A stretch of DNA of 42,736 bases from an uncultured Oscillospiraceae bacterium (GCA_900547445.1 URGJ01000012.1:1-42736); one strand, 5' to 3'; positions 15,568 to 23,546 are shown, counted from the stretch's first letter. The notes: generated from the sequence alone by a model not told the origin. A program made the numbers and translations.

Positions 15568-17184
15568 TCATACTCTTTTTTTCTTGCTGTAAACCGTTGT
15601 TCCGATAATACCAAAACCGCTTACAAACAGCAGAGCTACCCACAGAAGCATATTGCTGTTATCGCTGGTTTTCGGGCTTGTGGTATCAGGTTCAGCATCT
15701 TCTGTCGGCTTTGTCTGCTCCGAAGTTGCTTTTACCTCAAAATTCGTACTACATTCGCCGTCGTTATAGACAACTGTGAGTTTATGCGTGCCGACAGAGA
15801 GCGTGTTGAGGTAATCATTTTTCAGCGTGATCACCGTAGAGCCGGAGACTGCCGTATAATTCTTCGCGTCAATCAGCGTACCATCCACCTTCACGCCGGT
15901 GAATTTGCTGAAATCACCGTTTGCTCGGAAAGTAAGTGTTCCGTTGCTGTTGTTCGTCCAAGAACCGTTTGAACCGTCAATAAACTTGTATAACGGTTGC
16001 TTATTATCATCTTCTGCTTCTGTTTTGGTAAACTTATAAACTACTGTCAATTCGTTAGTGTTTTCATCAGTGGAAATAGACTTATCTGCTGAAGCAACCT
16101 CATTACCATTTACCTTAACAGTAATATCATTGATATCACCCGCAAAAACAACACCCCGATTGGTTGCTAAAACAATCCTGACTGTATATTCTGTATCGGC
16201 AGCAGCAACTGTATCACTTGTATCGATCCATTGAACATCTTTCACAACCAAGCACTCTTTTTCAACGGCAGAACCTCCGGCTGTTCCGGTTACGGCAGCA
16301 TTTTCTTTTTCTGCAAGCGCTTCACCTTTTTTCGGTGCATCAATGGTGATACTTACATTATCCACTCCGCTAACCATAGTGAATGTCAATGTGCCTGTAT
16401 CCGCAAAGTTTGCATATTCGCCATTACCTAAAAATGAATATTCAACTGTTATAACCTTACCGCTTTCCTGTCTTGCAAGGTATTCTTTAAGTTCATTTGA
16501 TGTTGTGAATACTGTACCGTCTTGAAGAGTATAAGAGATTGTTCCTGTTACGTTCTTAAACTCATCGTTCTCTCCGAGTTCGACATAATGAGGGTCTTCA
16601 AAAGCTGCGATGCCTACCGTAACCATTTGGTTGGGTGAAAATGCCGGTAAAATGTCCGGTCCCTGATTAGCAGCCTGAACCTCAACTGTCGCGGTTACAG
16701 TATAGTTGCCTGTATAACCGTAATCGCCGTCAATCTGCATATATCTACTGCCGGAAGCTTCGTCATCTATCATGGCATAAGTACGGTTGTCAAACTCTGC
16801 ATCATCGCCCTCCACGGCCATATCACCGACAACCGTGAACTGTACATCAGGATTTGCTTGGCGCATTATTTCAAGCCATTCGTTCAGCTTCGTTTTTGCA
16901 TCTTCAATCGTGTTCGTTTTTATAGTTTCAAAGGTGCCGACGGTTACATTCTCCGGAGTAATCGTGTCGATACCCTCACGAGGTTCCTCTACTCCGGTCT
17001 CTTTGTTACGGAATATCACGAAGAGATCCACGCTTATCGAAGATTTGTCAACAGAGTAGTCTTTGACTTTGACGTTGATAGGATCGCCGTTGATTATTAC
17101 CACGTCAGCATAGGCGACTGTCGGTACCAGTGACATCAGCATACAAATTGTTAAGATCAGTGATAAAAGTCTTCTCTTTTTCAT
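15568..17184 (-). CDS. secreted surface protein with degenerate sortase-type C-terminus
   Basis: 538 aa. Residues 1-26 are a signal peptide (MKKRRLLSLILTICMLMSL, cleavage near AYA). The body is beta-rich with repeated Ig-like stretches. The last extracellular module (about residues 405-490, with TLTFRANGDFSKFTGVKVDG and GTHKLTVVYNDGECS) resembles X2/Ig-like modules of clostridial surface proteins. The C-terminus is SPKTSDNSN, a hydrophobic helix and KKKRV, the layout of a cell-wall sorting signal with Ser in place of the usual Gly (SPKTG). Anchoring may therefore be by membrane only. It follows the lipoprotein gene on the same strand and has a strong AGAAGGAG ribosome site. Confidence 0.75.
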   Translation of the reverse strand: MKKRRLLSLILTICMLMSLVPTVAYADVVIINGDPINVKVKDYSVDKSSISVDLFVIFRNKETGVEEPREGIDTITPENVTVGTFETIKTNTIEDAKTKLNEWLEIMRQANPDVQFTVVGDMAVEGDDAEFDNRTYAMIDDEASGSRYMQIDGDYGYTGNYTVTATVEVQAANQGPDILPAFSPNQMVTVGIAAFEDPHYVELGENDEFKNVTGTISYTLQDGTVFTTSNELKEYLARQESGKVITVEYSFLGNGEYANFADTGTLTFTMVSGVDNVSITIDAPKKGEALAEKENAAVTGTAGGSAVEKECLVVKDVQWIDTSDTVAAADTEYTVRIVLATNRGVVFAGDINDITVKVNGNEVASADKSISTDENTNELTVVYKFTKTEAEDDNKQPLYKFIDGSNGSWTNNSNGTLTFRANGDFSKFTGVKVDGTLIDAKNYTAVSGSTVITLKNDYLNTLSVGTHKLTVVYNDGECSTNFEVKATSEQTKPTEDAEPDTTSPKTSDNSNMLLWVALLFVSGFGIIGTTVYSKKKRV

Positions 17185-17200
17185 TGTTATTCTCCTTCTA

Positions 17201-17220
17201 ACTTTTCAAAATTTTTCATA
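17201..17220 (-). repeat. leader repeat before the surface-protein gene
   Basis: ACTTTTCAAAATTTTTCATA (plus-strand reading) matches 18339-18358 in 19 of 20 positions. Both copies lie immediately upstream of a ribosome site, one before each of the two minus-strand genes. Possible shared mRNA leader or operator. Confidence 0.5.
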
Positions 17221-17273
17221 TAATAAATGGTGCTTTGCTCTCGCTGATTTTGATGCGATGGAGCTGTCCGCAA

Positions 17274-18314
17274 TTATTTTTCTATATATCCGCTGATCGG
17301 AGACGAATACATATCATCGGTTACGGCTTGGTATTTTGAACCGGTATAATCGTCCGTAAAACCGTTATATGCTTTATAAATCTCGTTCGTTTCGGTATCG
17401 TATACACGTTCATAACCTAATGTGGCATCGCTTTGCTTTTGGCTGATAATATCATAGCTGCTCTGCCGGTTCGCCCAGCCCTCGGTAATGATATTGCTTG
17501 TTTCATTATTGATTCTTGCAATTTCAGCACTGCTTTGAGCAATGCCCTTTTCCTGATTGTAAAAAGCCTGAACGAAGGTGTCGCTGAAGGTGATGGTGCT
17601 GACGCAATGGTTAAGCACATCAACCCAGTTCACAAGCTCATCGGCGGGAGCCGTGAAGAATACTATGTTATACACACTCACGGCATTCACATAATACAGG
17701 CTGACCTTTTTCGGCGTTGCCGTGAAGATGCCTTCAATCGGATCGCCGTTATCGTTTTTATAGGAGCCACGGACAATGTCGCCGCCGACAGGTGCACTGC
17801 CAAGCGTTTCGAGAACGGTGAAATCATTGATTGTCGGAAAAATAAAGTCACCGACTACGGGTCCGTCTACGGCAGATGCCTGGCTGAAGACCCGGAAGAA
17901 ACCCTCTGTGTTCTGCGGGTCAATCGCCGGATACTGCGCCAAGGGAGAGGTTGGGTACAAGGAAGCATACCACTGGCGCTCTTTTTCAGTGGATAAAAAG
18001 CCCTCGCTTTTCATGCCGAAGTAAATCTGATAGTCTTTGTTTTGGGGATTTACCACCTGAAAAGTATAATGAACCGTGTCGGTCTGCGGGTGAGCGACGA
18101 ACTTCCAACCCTTGGGGATATCCATCTTAACATAGCCGTTATCAAACTCTTCATATTCTATGCTTTTTGCCTTGTCTTCGATGATTTTAAATGTGTCGGC
18201 AGACGGTTTGCTGTCGATATCACTACCGGAATTACAACCGGCAAGTAAGCATAAAGACAGTATGAGCAGCATGGCAACCAACACAATACTTTTCTTCTTA
18301 GTGGAATATTTCAT
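17274..18314 (-). CDS. lipoprotein of unknown function, LuxR-locus associated
   Basis: 346 aa from the ATG at 18314, chosen because AGGAAAGG lies about 12 bases upstream; an in-frame ATG at 18347 would overlap the ribosome site. Type II signal peptide with lipobox LLAGC, Cys27 lipidated. The mature part begins with a Ser/Asp-rich linker and then a domain with NGYVKMDIPKGWKF and VVNPQNKDYQIYFGMK, reminiscent of PsbP/DUF1795-like folds, though I cannot assign it. The C-terminal half is helical and Gln/Ser-rich. It is divergent from the membrane LuxR regulator, so it may be a sensed or regulated surface component. Confidence 0.7.
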   Translation of the reverse strand: MKYSTKKKSIVLVAMLLILSLCLLAGCNSGSDIDSKPSADTFKIIEDKAKSIEYEEFDNGYVKMDIPKGWKFVAHPQTDTVHYTFQVVNPQNKDYQIYFGMKSEGFLSTEKERQWYASLYPTSPLAQYPAIDPQNTEGFFRVFSQASAVDGPVVGDFIFPTINDFTVLETLGSAPVGGDIVRGSYKNDNGDPIEGIFTATPKKVSLYYVNAVSVYNIVFFTAPADELVNWVDVLNHCVSTITFSDTFVQAFYNQEKGIAQSSAEIARINNETSNIITEGWANRQSSYDIISQKQSDATLGYERVYDTETNEIYKAYNGFTDDYTGSKYQAVTDDMYSSPISGYIEK

Positions 18315-18338
18315 TTTTATAAACTGCCTTTCCTCCAT

Positions 18339-18358
18339 ACTTTTCATAATTTTTCATA
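18339..18358 (-). repeat. leader repeat before the lipoprotein gene
   Basis: ACTTTTCATAATTTTTCATA, 19/20 identical to 17201-17220, adjacent to the lipoprotein ribosome site. It is itself an imperfect tandem of TTTTCATAAT. Confidence 0.5.
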
Positions 18359-18379
18359 AAAATGATATTGACACTTGAC

Positions 18380-18395
18380 CATACAACTTTGTATG
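18380..18395. promoter_or_regulatory. 16-bp perfect palindrome, candidate operator
   Basis: CATACAACTTTGTATG is a perfect inverted repeat (CATACAA / TTGTATG, two-base centre) in the 286-bp divergent region between the lipoprotein and the LuxR-type regulator. Nearer the regulator, GTAGG-TAGT-CCTAC (around 18509-18522) is a second small dyad. Either could be the regulator's site. The overlap of the first with the lipoprotein promoter region supports that. Confidence 0.45.
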
Positions 18396-18600
18396 CAGAC
18401 TCTGCGTCGCTGTGTTTTTATAATTTTAAACTTTTCTCCTGATTTTTTCTATTGTCCTTAGGGATAGTAGTGTAAGCAACAGCAAAATCGGAGGGGTAGT
18501 TTTAGGGTAGGTAGTCCTACACCGTTTTAAAGCCGGTTGAAAATTTGAAGAAAATACTATAAAATATACATAAACAAAAACCATTAGGCAGGAGTAGGAT

Positions 18601-20007
18601 ATGTTGAAAAGCAAAGAAGCAATCGAAGAAATGAAGGGCTATCCAAAACCACATACTACCCTTAAGACTAACCTAAAGTGTAGTCTGATTATTGCATTAT
18701 GTTTCCTTTGGACAGCAACCGGTTATCTAACCTGGATGTATCATTTATTGGATTTCGCCGAATCATCTTCTGTGGATTGGCTCACTGAGGTCATCGGATA
18801 CCTGTTTCAAGCATTTGGAATCTTCATATTCAGCATTATCATGAAGCACAACAGAGCATTACTCCTCAAGAAGTCCACCTTTATTACTTGCATAGCAGCG
18901 GACTTTGGATTTATCATCCTATCTGCATTAACCAACCGGTTACTGTACATCTTAATTTTCGGATACCTGATGAATCTGTTTCACGGAATCATTGCGGGCT
19001 TTTATCTCACTTTGCTGGCAACGCAGGTAGAGCATAAATATCGTTCCATTGTCTTTGGCGATGCATATGCCGCGTCCAGCATAGCCTCTTGGTTGCTTTC
19101 TTTGCCCAATCATTCGACATTTTTTCACTCCGGATATGCCCTTATCATATATGGCATATTCGTCTGTATTACAATCGGAATGATCCTCGTCGAAAAAGAA
19201 CGCATGCCCTTAGAAAAGATTACTTATGCAGGGGAAAAGGTTTCAACCGGTACAATTGCTTTGGCCGGACTAACCGTCGTATTGGTAAGTCTGACCCGCG
19301 GCATCGGATTTTATTTTCCCATGGCGGATATTTCAAAAGGAATCAGCCTTGAGTTTTCAAGAGCCTTCTATGCTATTGGTTTGATACTTGCCGGAATTGT
19401 GGGAGATCGGAGCAGAAAGTATGGAGCGATTAGCTGCCTTGCGGCTTTGGTTTTCCCATTTGCAATGATTGCATTATCGGGTGAGGTAGGCATCAGCATC
19501 GTTCTGTGGATTCTCGGATATTGCTTGTTTGGATTTCTTGCTGTATTTCGTGTGGTATTATTCTCGGATATTGCCCGAACGAAGGAAGATTTGTTGTATG
19601 TCGCAGGATTCGGATTGATGTTTGGGAGAATCGGCGATTCAGCAGGTAATCTGGCCGGCATTATACTAAACGACAAACTCATTCCCCTTGTAATCGTATC
19701 CAGCATCTGCTTTGTTGTAACTTTTATTGTTTTCTTCTCGCTTTACAACAAGCTTTATATGCCTGTGACCCAGCCATTACCAAGCCAGGAAGAACGTATG
19801 AATGCTTTTATTCAAAAGCATGAACTTTCTTTACGGGAAACTGAAGTTCTTAATCTAATAATAGACGGAGCTTCTAATGGTGAAATATCCGAAAAACTAT
19901 TTATTTCGGAAAACACGGTAAAGTTTCATGTCCGCAATATTTTGAAAAAAACCGGTTGTTCCAATCGAACAGAGCTGCTCACTGCGTTGAATCGGATTGA
20001 ACGATAA
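18601..20007 (+). CDS. membrane-embedded LuxR-type regulator (MFS-like domain + GerE HTH)
   Basis: 468 aa. Residues about 25-385 hold roughly 12 hydrophobic helices in an MFS-like arrangement (helices include IIALCFLWTATGYLTW, LIIYGIFVCITIGMIL, FVVTFIVFFSLY). Residues about 405-467 are a LuxR/GerE helix-turn-helix (LRETEVLNLIIDGASNGEISEKL, shown in part; then ISENTVKFHVRNILKK). The AGGAG ribosome site is six bases before the ATG. Such one-component membrane regulators are abundant in Eggerthellaceae and also occur in gut Firmicutes; the ligand is mostly unknown. It lies divergent to a lipoprotein and a surface protein that it probably controls. The MFS part may sense rather than transport. 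Confidence 0.82.
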   Translation: MLKSKEAIEEMKGYPKPHTTLKTNLKCSLIIALCFLWTATGYLTWMYHLLDFAESSSVDWLTEVIGYLFQAFGIFIFSIIMKHNRALLLKKSTFITCIAADFGFIILSALTNRLLYILIFGYLMNLFHGIIAGFYLTLLATQVEHKYRSIVFGDAYAASSIASWLLSLPNHSTFFHSGYALIIYGIFVCITIGMILVEKERMPLEKITYAGEKVSTGTIALAGLTVVLVSLTRGIGFYFPMADISKGISLEFSRAFYAIGLILAGIVGDRSRKYGAISCLAALVFPFAMIALSGEVGISIVLWILGYCLFGFLAVFRVVLFSDIARTKEDLLYVAGFGLMFGRIGDSAGNLAGIILNDKLIPLVIVSSICFVVTFIVFFSLYNKLYMPVTQPLPSQEERMNAFIQKHELSLRETEVLNLIIDGASNGEISEKLFISENTVKFHVRNILKKTGCSNRTELLTALNRIER

Positions 20008-20263
20008 AATATTTCACAATATTTATCAAATTTTACTATCACAAACTAACCAATCACCTCATCTCGAACAATTTCTTTTGCTTGTGCTTTGATTTCACTA
20101 ATAAGCTACTCTGCCGTAACCCAAAATTTCATAATAACCCACAGGGTAATGTCTCTGTAGGCAGCTATCACCGGAATTACCCTCGACGGTCTGGGCGATG
20201 GCCGTTTTCGCCTTATTTTAGAACAAACAGTGACAACAATCGAATGTGCGGATATACATACAA

Positions 20264-20309
20264 CCCCGATGAGTTTCAGTTTGTCTGGTACTCATCGGGG
20301 CTGTTTCAT
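20264..20309 (+). terminator. strong hairpin terminator-like structure
   Basis: CCCCGATGAGT (20264-20274) / ACTCATCGGGG (20290-20300), a perfect 11-bp stem followed by CTGTTTCATTTT. The surrounding 20008-20424 stretch holds no supportable gene. A short open frame before the hairpin (with ITGITLDGLGDGRFRLILEQ) may be the end of an element gene. Confidence 0.55.
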
Positions 20310-20424
20310 TTTATCGGTTTTATAAAGCTATAACCAGATATTTCGGTATGTGCTTTCTACCGGTATTGTGCATAATCCATTCTCCTGCAGTGGCGAAATA
20401 GAAGCCGCCCTTCCTATCGGCATA

Positions 20425-20772
20425 GATACCATGCAAAGGCAGGCGGCGGTGCATATCGACCGCAAAATCGGCGGCACAGACGCCCGTATGCCTACAGAAG
20501 AGCGCGAGGAAAGGAAAGATACCGCCCCGGTCGAATTCACGCCGTACAAGCCCAAAATACGCAAGCCGGGGACGGGTTGTGTCACCATGATTAACAACCA
20601 CCTGTATGAGGGACGGTACACGCCGACCAACGCCTACGGAAAGCGGGAAAGCCACAACATCTACACAAAAACACGAGAAAAATGTGAAGAAAAGCTCACG
20701 GAAATGATTGCAGAGGTCAAGGCGCAAATCAAGGCGGAAAAAGAACGGCTCAAGGCAGAGCGGTCGGCATAA
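20425..20772 (+). pseudogene. tyrosine integrase C-terminal tail
   Basis: In-frame from about 20425: DTMQRQAAVHIDRKIGG, then PKIRKPGTGCVTMINNHLYEGRY and a helical Lys/Glu tail ending ERSA (given in part). The same tail occurs at the end of the chimeric ORF at 24951-26168, where it follows the catalytic residues. Here everything up to and including the catalytic Tyr is missing, so the protein would be inactive as a recombinase. The sequence just upstream is unrelated, so the break point lies at about 20425. Confidence 0.75.
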
Positions 20773-20780
20773 AGCACGCA

Positions 20781-20816
20781 CGGCGGCAAGGACAAAAAAT
20801 CCTTGCCGCCGCTGTT
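20781..20816 (+). terminator. terminator after the integrase tail
   Basis: Perfect 12-bp stem CGGCGGCAAGGA (20781-20792) / TCCTTGCCGCCG (20800-20811), loop CAAAAAA. It can also serve the MerR remnant that ends just to its right. Confidence 0.75.
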
Positions 20817-20818
20817 TG

Positions 20819-21205
20819 TTAAAAAGTATCTTCTCTGCGTAATTGTGCTCGTATTCTGCGCATGTCCTCCGGTAGCTCATCATCACGCATATTGTCACAA
20901 AAAGCTGTTGAGCCAGCACGTTTGGCTGTTTCATAGTACCAGCATTTGAATTTTACCGTTTCCAACGCTTCCTGAAGTTCGCTGATTTGCTTCTCCACTT
21001 CTAATTTCTGTTTCTGAAAGATTTCAAGCCGAGCATTGATACTTTCATCTCCCTGCAGTACAAGTTCGATGAAATGTTTGATGTCCTTAATTTGCATTCC
21101 GGTAGCCTTCAGGCAATGAATAATTTTGAGAAATTCATAATCGCTTTCCTTAAAAACTCGAATACCGCCTTCGGATCGCTCCATAAACGGAAACAAGCCC
21201 TCTTT
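20819..21205 (-). pseudogene. MerR-family regulator remnant, HTH start missing
   Basis: The retained part begins EGLFPFMERSEGGIRVFKE, the second half of the MerR winged helix, and continues through DYEFLKIIHCLKATGMQIKDIK and the dimerisation coiled coil (QKQKLEVEKQISELQEALETV, given in part). The first HTH helices are absent; upstream in-frame sequence has no MerR similarity. A TTG at 21196 is the only start and lacks support. It abuts head to head with a truncated cyclophilin-like gene, and the pair probably arose from a deletion across their shared promoter region. Confidence 0.7.
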
Positions 21206-21403
21206 AATGAGTCGGTCGGCAACATCAAAACAGGTGATATTATGCTTTGGGGCGATAACTGTCTGGTGTTGTTTTATGAAAACTTTTCTACCTCATACAG
21301 TTATACGAAAATCGGATATATAGAAAACCCAACCGATTTTTCAGAAGCATTAGGCTTAGATGATGTGGCAGTGGAGTTTGAAACTGACAACGGTGACAAG
21401 TAA
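21196..21403 (+). pseudogene. cyclophilin-like protein, C-terminal remnant
   Basis: Encodes ESVGNIKTGDIMLWGDNCLV and then LFYENFSTSYSYTKIGYIENP, the C-terminal half of a cyclophilin-like domain of the kind found in small clostridial proteins near MerR regulators. The 5' half is missing: sequence left of about 21196 reads as the opposite-strand MerR remnant. No start codon with a ribosome site remains. Confidence 0.6.
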
Positions 21404-21497
21404 ACTTCTTTCCAGCGATTCAAGAAATAAATATATTATTTTAGAATTAATATCGTTATTATGGGGTGTTACTTCGGTGGCATCCCTTTTTATAATA

Positions 21498-21660
21498 TCA
21501 AAATTTGAGCCGCAGTAATCAAAGAAAAGTATTTTTCGCAGACCACATTTGATAAGTGGTCGTAAAAATATTGATTTTCCAAAAGTGGCGTCGTAATACT
21601 TGAAAACACATAAAAATTGACCGAAAGTGGAGGTAAAACCTCTGCTTTCGGCCAAAATGA
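21498..21660. repeat. about 163-bp direct repeat flanking tRNA-Pro, copy 1
   Basis: Matches 26230-26393 over its whole length at roughly 85-90 percent by eye, in the same orientation, each copy ending at the CCA of a tRNA-Pro gene. It starts with TCAAAATTTGAGCCGCAGTA, which also occurs alone at 22124-22143. It is probably the conserved end of an integrative element that targets tRNA-Pro. Confidence 0.8.
21612..21651 (-). terminator. terminator of tRNA-Pro copy A
   Basis: On the minus strand CCGAAAGCAGAGGT pairs with ACCTCCACTTTCGG around a TTT loop, followed by TCAATTTTT, ten bases after the tRNA CCA. The equivalent hairpin follows copy B at 26345-26384. Confidence 0.7.
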
Positions 21661-21736
21661 TGGTCGGAGTAGGGAGACTCGAACTCCCGGCCTCAACATC
21701 CCAAATGTCGCGCGCTACCAACTGCGCTATACCCCG
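21661..21736 (-). tRNA. tRNA-Pro (anticodon UGG), copy A
   Basis: A 76-nt cloverleaf with encoded CCA. Acceptor CGGGGTA/TACTCCG, D arm GCGC-AGTTGGTA-GCGC, anticodon stem CGACA/TGTTG with loop TTTGGGA (anticodon TGG), T arm GGGAG-TTCGAGT-CTCCC. G18G19 and C56 are normal. Upstream on the minus strand a possible promoter (TTGACC, 17 bp, TAAATA) is built from the GTGGTCA repeats and ends only five bases before the tRNA, so its use is uncertain. Confidence 0.95.
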
Positions 21737-21750
21737 ATAACTATTTAATT

Positions 21751-21798
21751 GTGGTCATGTAGGTGGTCAAATCTGTGGTCAAACACATTTTTGACCGC
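21751..21798. repeat. three GTGGTCA iterons with 12-bp period
   Basis: GTGGTCA begins at 21751, 21763 and 21775, exactly 12 bp apart, and an inverted variant (TTGACCGC) lies at 21791-21798. It is immediately beside the 5' side of tRNA-Pro A. Arm-type integrase sites or replication iterons are the likely explanations. Confidence 0.6.
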
Positions 21799-22036
21799 TT
21801 TTTTTCATTTTCCGAACCGCCCGAAATCCGCACGGTTGACGGGTTTTCGGCGGTTTTTGTTGTCAGGTGGTGCGAACACCGTCTATGCTCCCAAATATAT
21901 AATAGAAGATTTTTTACGGCATTTCAAGCACTTTGTAGCACTTTCGTCTGGAAATTACTTGTTCTTTGGCACTCTTATCTCCACTGTTTTCATGTATTCC
22001 GAAAATGACTGTGGGATGAAATGTGGTCGTAAAAAT

Positions 22037-22067
22037 ACTCCCCGAACAAGAAATTTGCTCGGGGAGT
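22037..22067 (+). terminator. hairpin ACTCCCCGA/TCGGGGAGT
   Basis: Perfect 9-bp stem (22037-22045 / 22059-22067), 13-base loop, preceded by an A-run and followed by TTTG. The 21737-22263 stretch otherwise contains iterons and repeats but no supportable gene. Confidence 0.55.
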
Positions 22068-22123
22068 TTGCTGTTGGTGGTATGTTAACTCTGAAACAGC
22101 AAAAAGTCAAGTCTTTTCTACTG

Positions 22124-22143
22124 TCAAAATTTGAGCCGCAGTA
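22124..22143. repeat. isolated copy of the 20-bp repeat head
   Basis: TCAAAATTTGAGCCGCAGTA, identical to the first 20 bases of the 163-bp repeats at 21498 and 26230, but here without the rest. It marks the left edge of the cargo segment that carries the XRE-DUF3990 operon. Confidence 0.7.
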
Positions 22144-22288
22144 GACAAAGAATAAAACTCCGGCGGAGAAAATAGAAATATAACATAAATTCAAATTCTT
22201 TATAACATCTGACCGAAAAACTATTGCTAAAAAGATTGGAGTGTGTTATAATAACATCGAATAAATGTTATATCCACGGGAGGTCGCT

Positions 22289-23137
22289 ATGAAAAGCTCC
22301 GATATCATCAAAGATATACGTTCAAGATTAGGATTGAGCCAAACAGAACTCGCAGAAAAACTGGGGGTTAGTTTTGCTACGGTCAATCGTTGGGAGAAAG
22401 GACGCTGTGAACCTTCGCAGATTGCACTCAGCACCATTAAGCGTATGTGCGCCCATCATAATATAGATTATTCGCAATTCGAAGGAAACCATATTATTAC
22501 CTCCAATGAGATAGTAACTTTATACCACGGTTCCAAGTCCGGCATCGTTGGAGATATTGTGCCTACAAGCCGAGAGCACTGCGACTTTGGTAAAGGTTTC
22601 TATATGGGAACGGAAATGGCGCAGCCGTTGACGTTGATCTGCAACTATCCCGATGCGAAACTCTATACCGTAAAGGTTGACCTGTCAGGATTGACAATTC
22701 TTGATATTGAGGTCGGTATTGATTGGGCGCTCCTTGTTGCATATAACAGGGGAAAGATGGATTCTGTTAAAGGCACGGCGATTTATAATCGCATTGCGGA
22801 AATGGCTGATGGCTGTGATATGCTGATTGGTTTTATCGCCAATGACAGAATGTTCGTTGTGCTCGATCGTTTCTTTAAGGGCGAGATTACAGATGAGGCA
22901 CTTATCCATAGTCTCTCTGCACTAAAGCTCGGCAAACAATATGTTGCGCTTACGGAAAAGGCTTGCAAACAAATAGAAATAGTAGAAGAAAAAACATTAT
23001 CCGTTGCAGATCGTGAAATATTAAGAATTGAGAGTGAGGATAACCGTTCCAAAGGCATTGCATTGGCAGATGAGATTTGCCGTCAGTATCGCCGTGAAGG
23101 GCGCTTCTTCGATGAAATATTGAAAGCCGGTGAGTAA
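22289..23137 (+). CDS. XRE HTH fused to DUF3990 (ADP-ribosyltransferase-like) protein, putative toxin/regulator
   Basis: 282 aa from the ATG at 22289, which GGGAGG precedes by five bases. Residues about 5-60 are a Cro/C1-type HTH (LGLSQTELAEKLGVSFATVN, then RWEKG). Residues about 75-230 match DUF3990: LYHGS (78-82), DFGKGFYMG (99-107), CDMLIGFIANDRMF (176-189) and QYVALTEKACKQI (217-229). DUF3990 is regarded as ART-like, so NAD-dependent modification of a target is plausible. The remaining tail is helical and charged. It is co-transcribed with the next gene. Fusion of DNA-binding and enzymatic parts suggests an autoregulated toxin. The family assignment rests on motif memory. Confidence 0.75.
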   Translation: MKSSDIIKDIRSRLGLSQTELAEKLGVSFATVNRWEKGRCEPSQIALSTIKRMCAHHNIDYSQFEGNHIITSNEIVTLYHGSKSGIVGDIVPTSREHCDFGKGFYMGTEMAQPLTLICNYPDAKLYTVKVDLSGLTILDIEVGIDWALLVAYNRGKMDSVKGTAIYNRIAEMADGCDMLIGFIANDRMFVVLDRFFKGEITDEALIHSLSALKLGKQYVALTEKACKQIEIVEEKTLSVADREILRIESEDNRSKGIALADEICRQYRREGRFFDEILKAGE

Positions 23138-23138
23138 T

Positions 23139-23546
23139 ATGCGTGAGCTGAACAGACAAGAATTCGGACTCTGCGATATCCAAGGCAGACTGTTTGAATT
23201 GGCACTAAAAAACGGATATGATTGCAAAGACTTTATTGAAAAGTTTATGAATAGTAAAACCGCCGCAGCCTTGGATCAAAGTTATGACCGTCTGCAGTGG
23301 GCTGGCGAGGAATATATCCTCGAAGAACTAAATGAGGAAGTCGGCGGTCTGAAAAAAGGCGGCACCGCCTACCATAACGAAATTATGTACTGGTCAGGCT
23401 ATACCTACCGTTATTGGCGGTATTATACCGGCGAGAGCAGCAAAGAGATATACGCGATCGCCAATGCCGAAACTATGGCAACCGGATATCTCGGACTTCA
23501 CACATTGGATGTAAAAATGGCGATTGATAGGTTGAAAAAGATTTAA
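23139..23546 (+). CDS. partner of XRE-DUF3990, putative antitoxin
   Basis: 135 aa from the ATG at 23139, two bases after the upstream stop; a GTG at 23130 overlapping it is an alternative start. The product (RQEFGLCDIQGRLFELALKNG, key parts FGLCDIQ and CKDFIEKFMNS) is mostly alpha-helical with a Tyr/Trp-rich centre (YHNEIMYWSGYTYRYWRYYTG). I recall proteins of this type next to DUF3990 genes. No enzyme motif, HTH or membrane segment is seen. Close coupling to an ART-like gene makes an antitoxin role the best guess, not a demonstrated one. Confidence 0.6.
   Translation: MRELNRQEFGLCDIQGRLFELALKNGYDCKDFIEKFMNSKTAAALDQSYDRLQWAGEEYILEELNEEVGGLKKGGTAYHNEIMYWSGYTYRYWRYYTGESSKEIYAIANAETMATGYLGLHTLDVKMAIDRLKKI

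Noticed and set aside
20320..20934. Long minus-strand frame opposite the integrase tail
   Set aside because: It is a shadow of the integrase coding strand, crosses a 12-bp stem terminator and has no family similarity.
21749..22144. 131-codon plus-strand frame right of tRNA-Pro A
   Set aside because: It runs through iterons, a terminator hairpin and a repeat, with no start signal and no recognisable domain.
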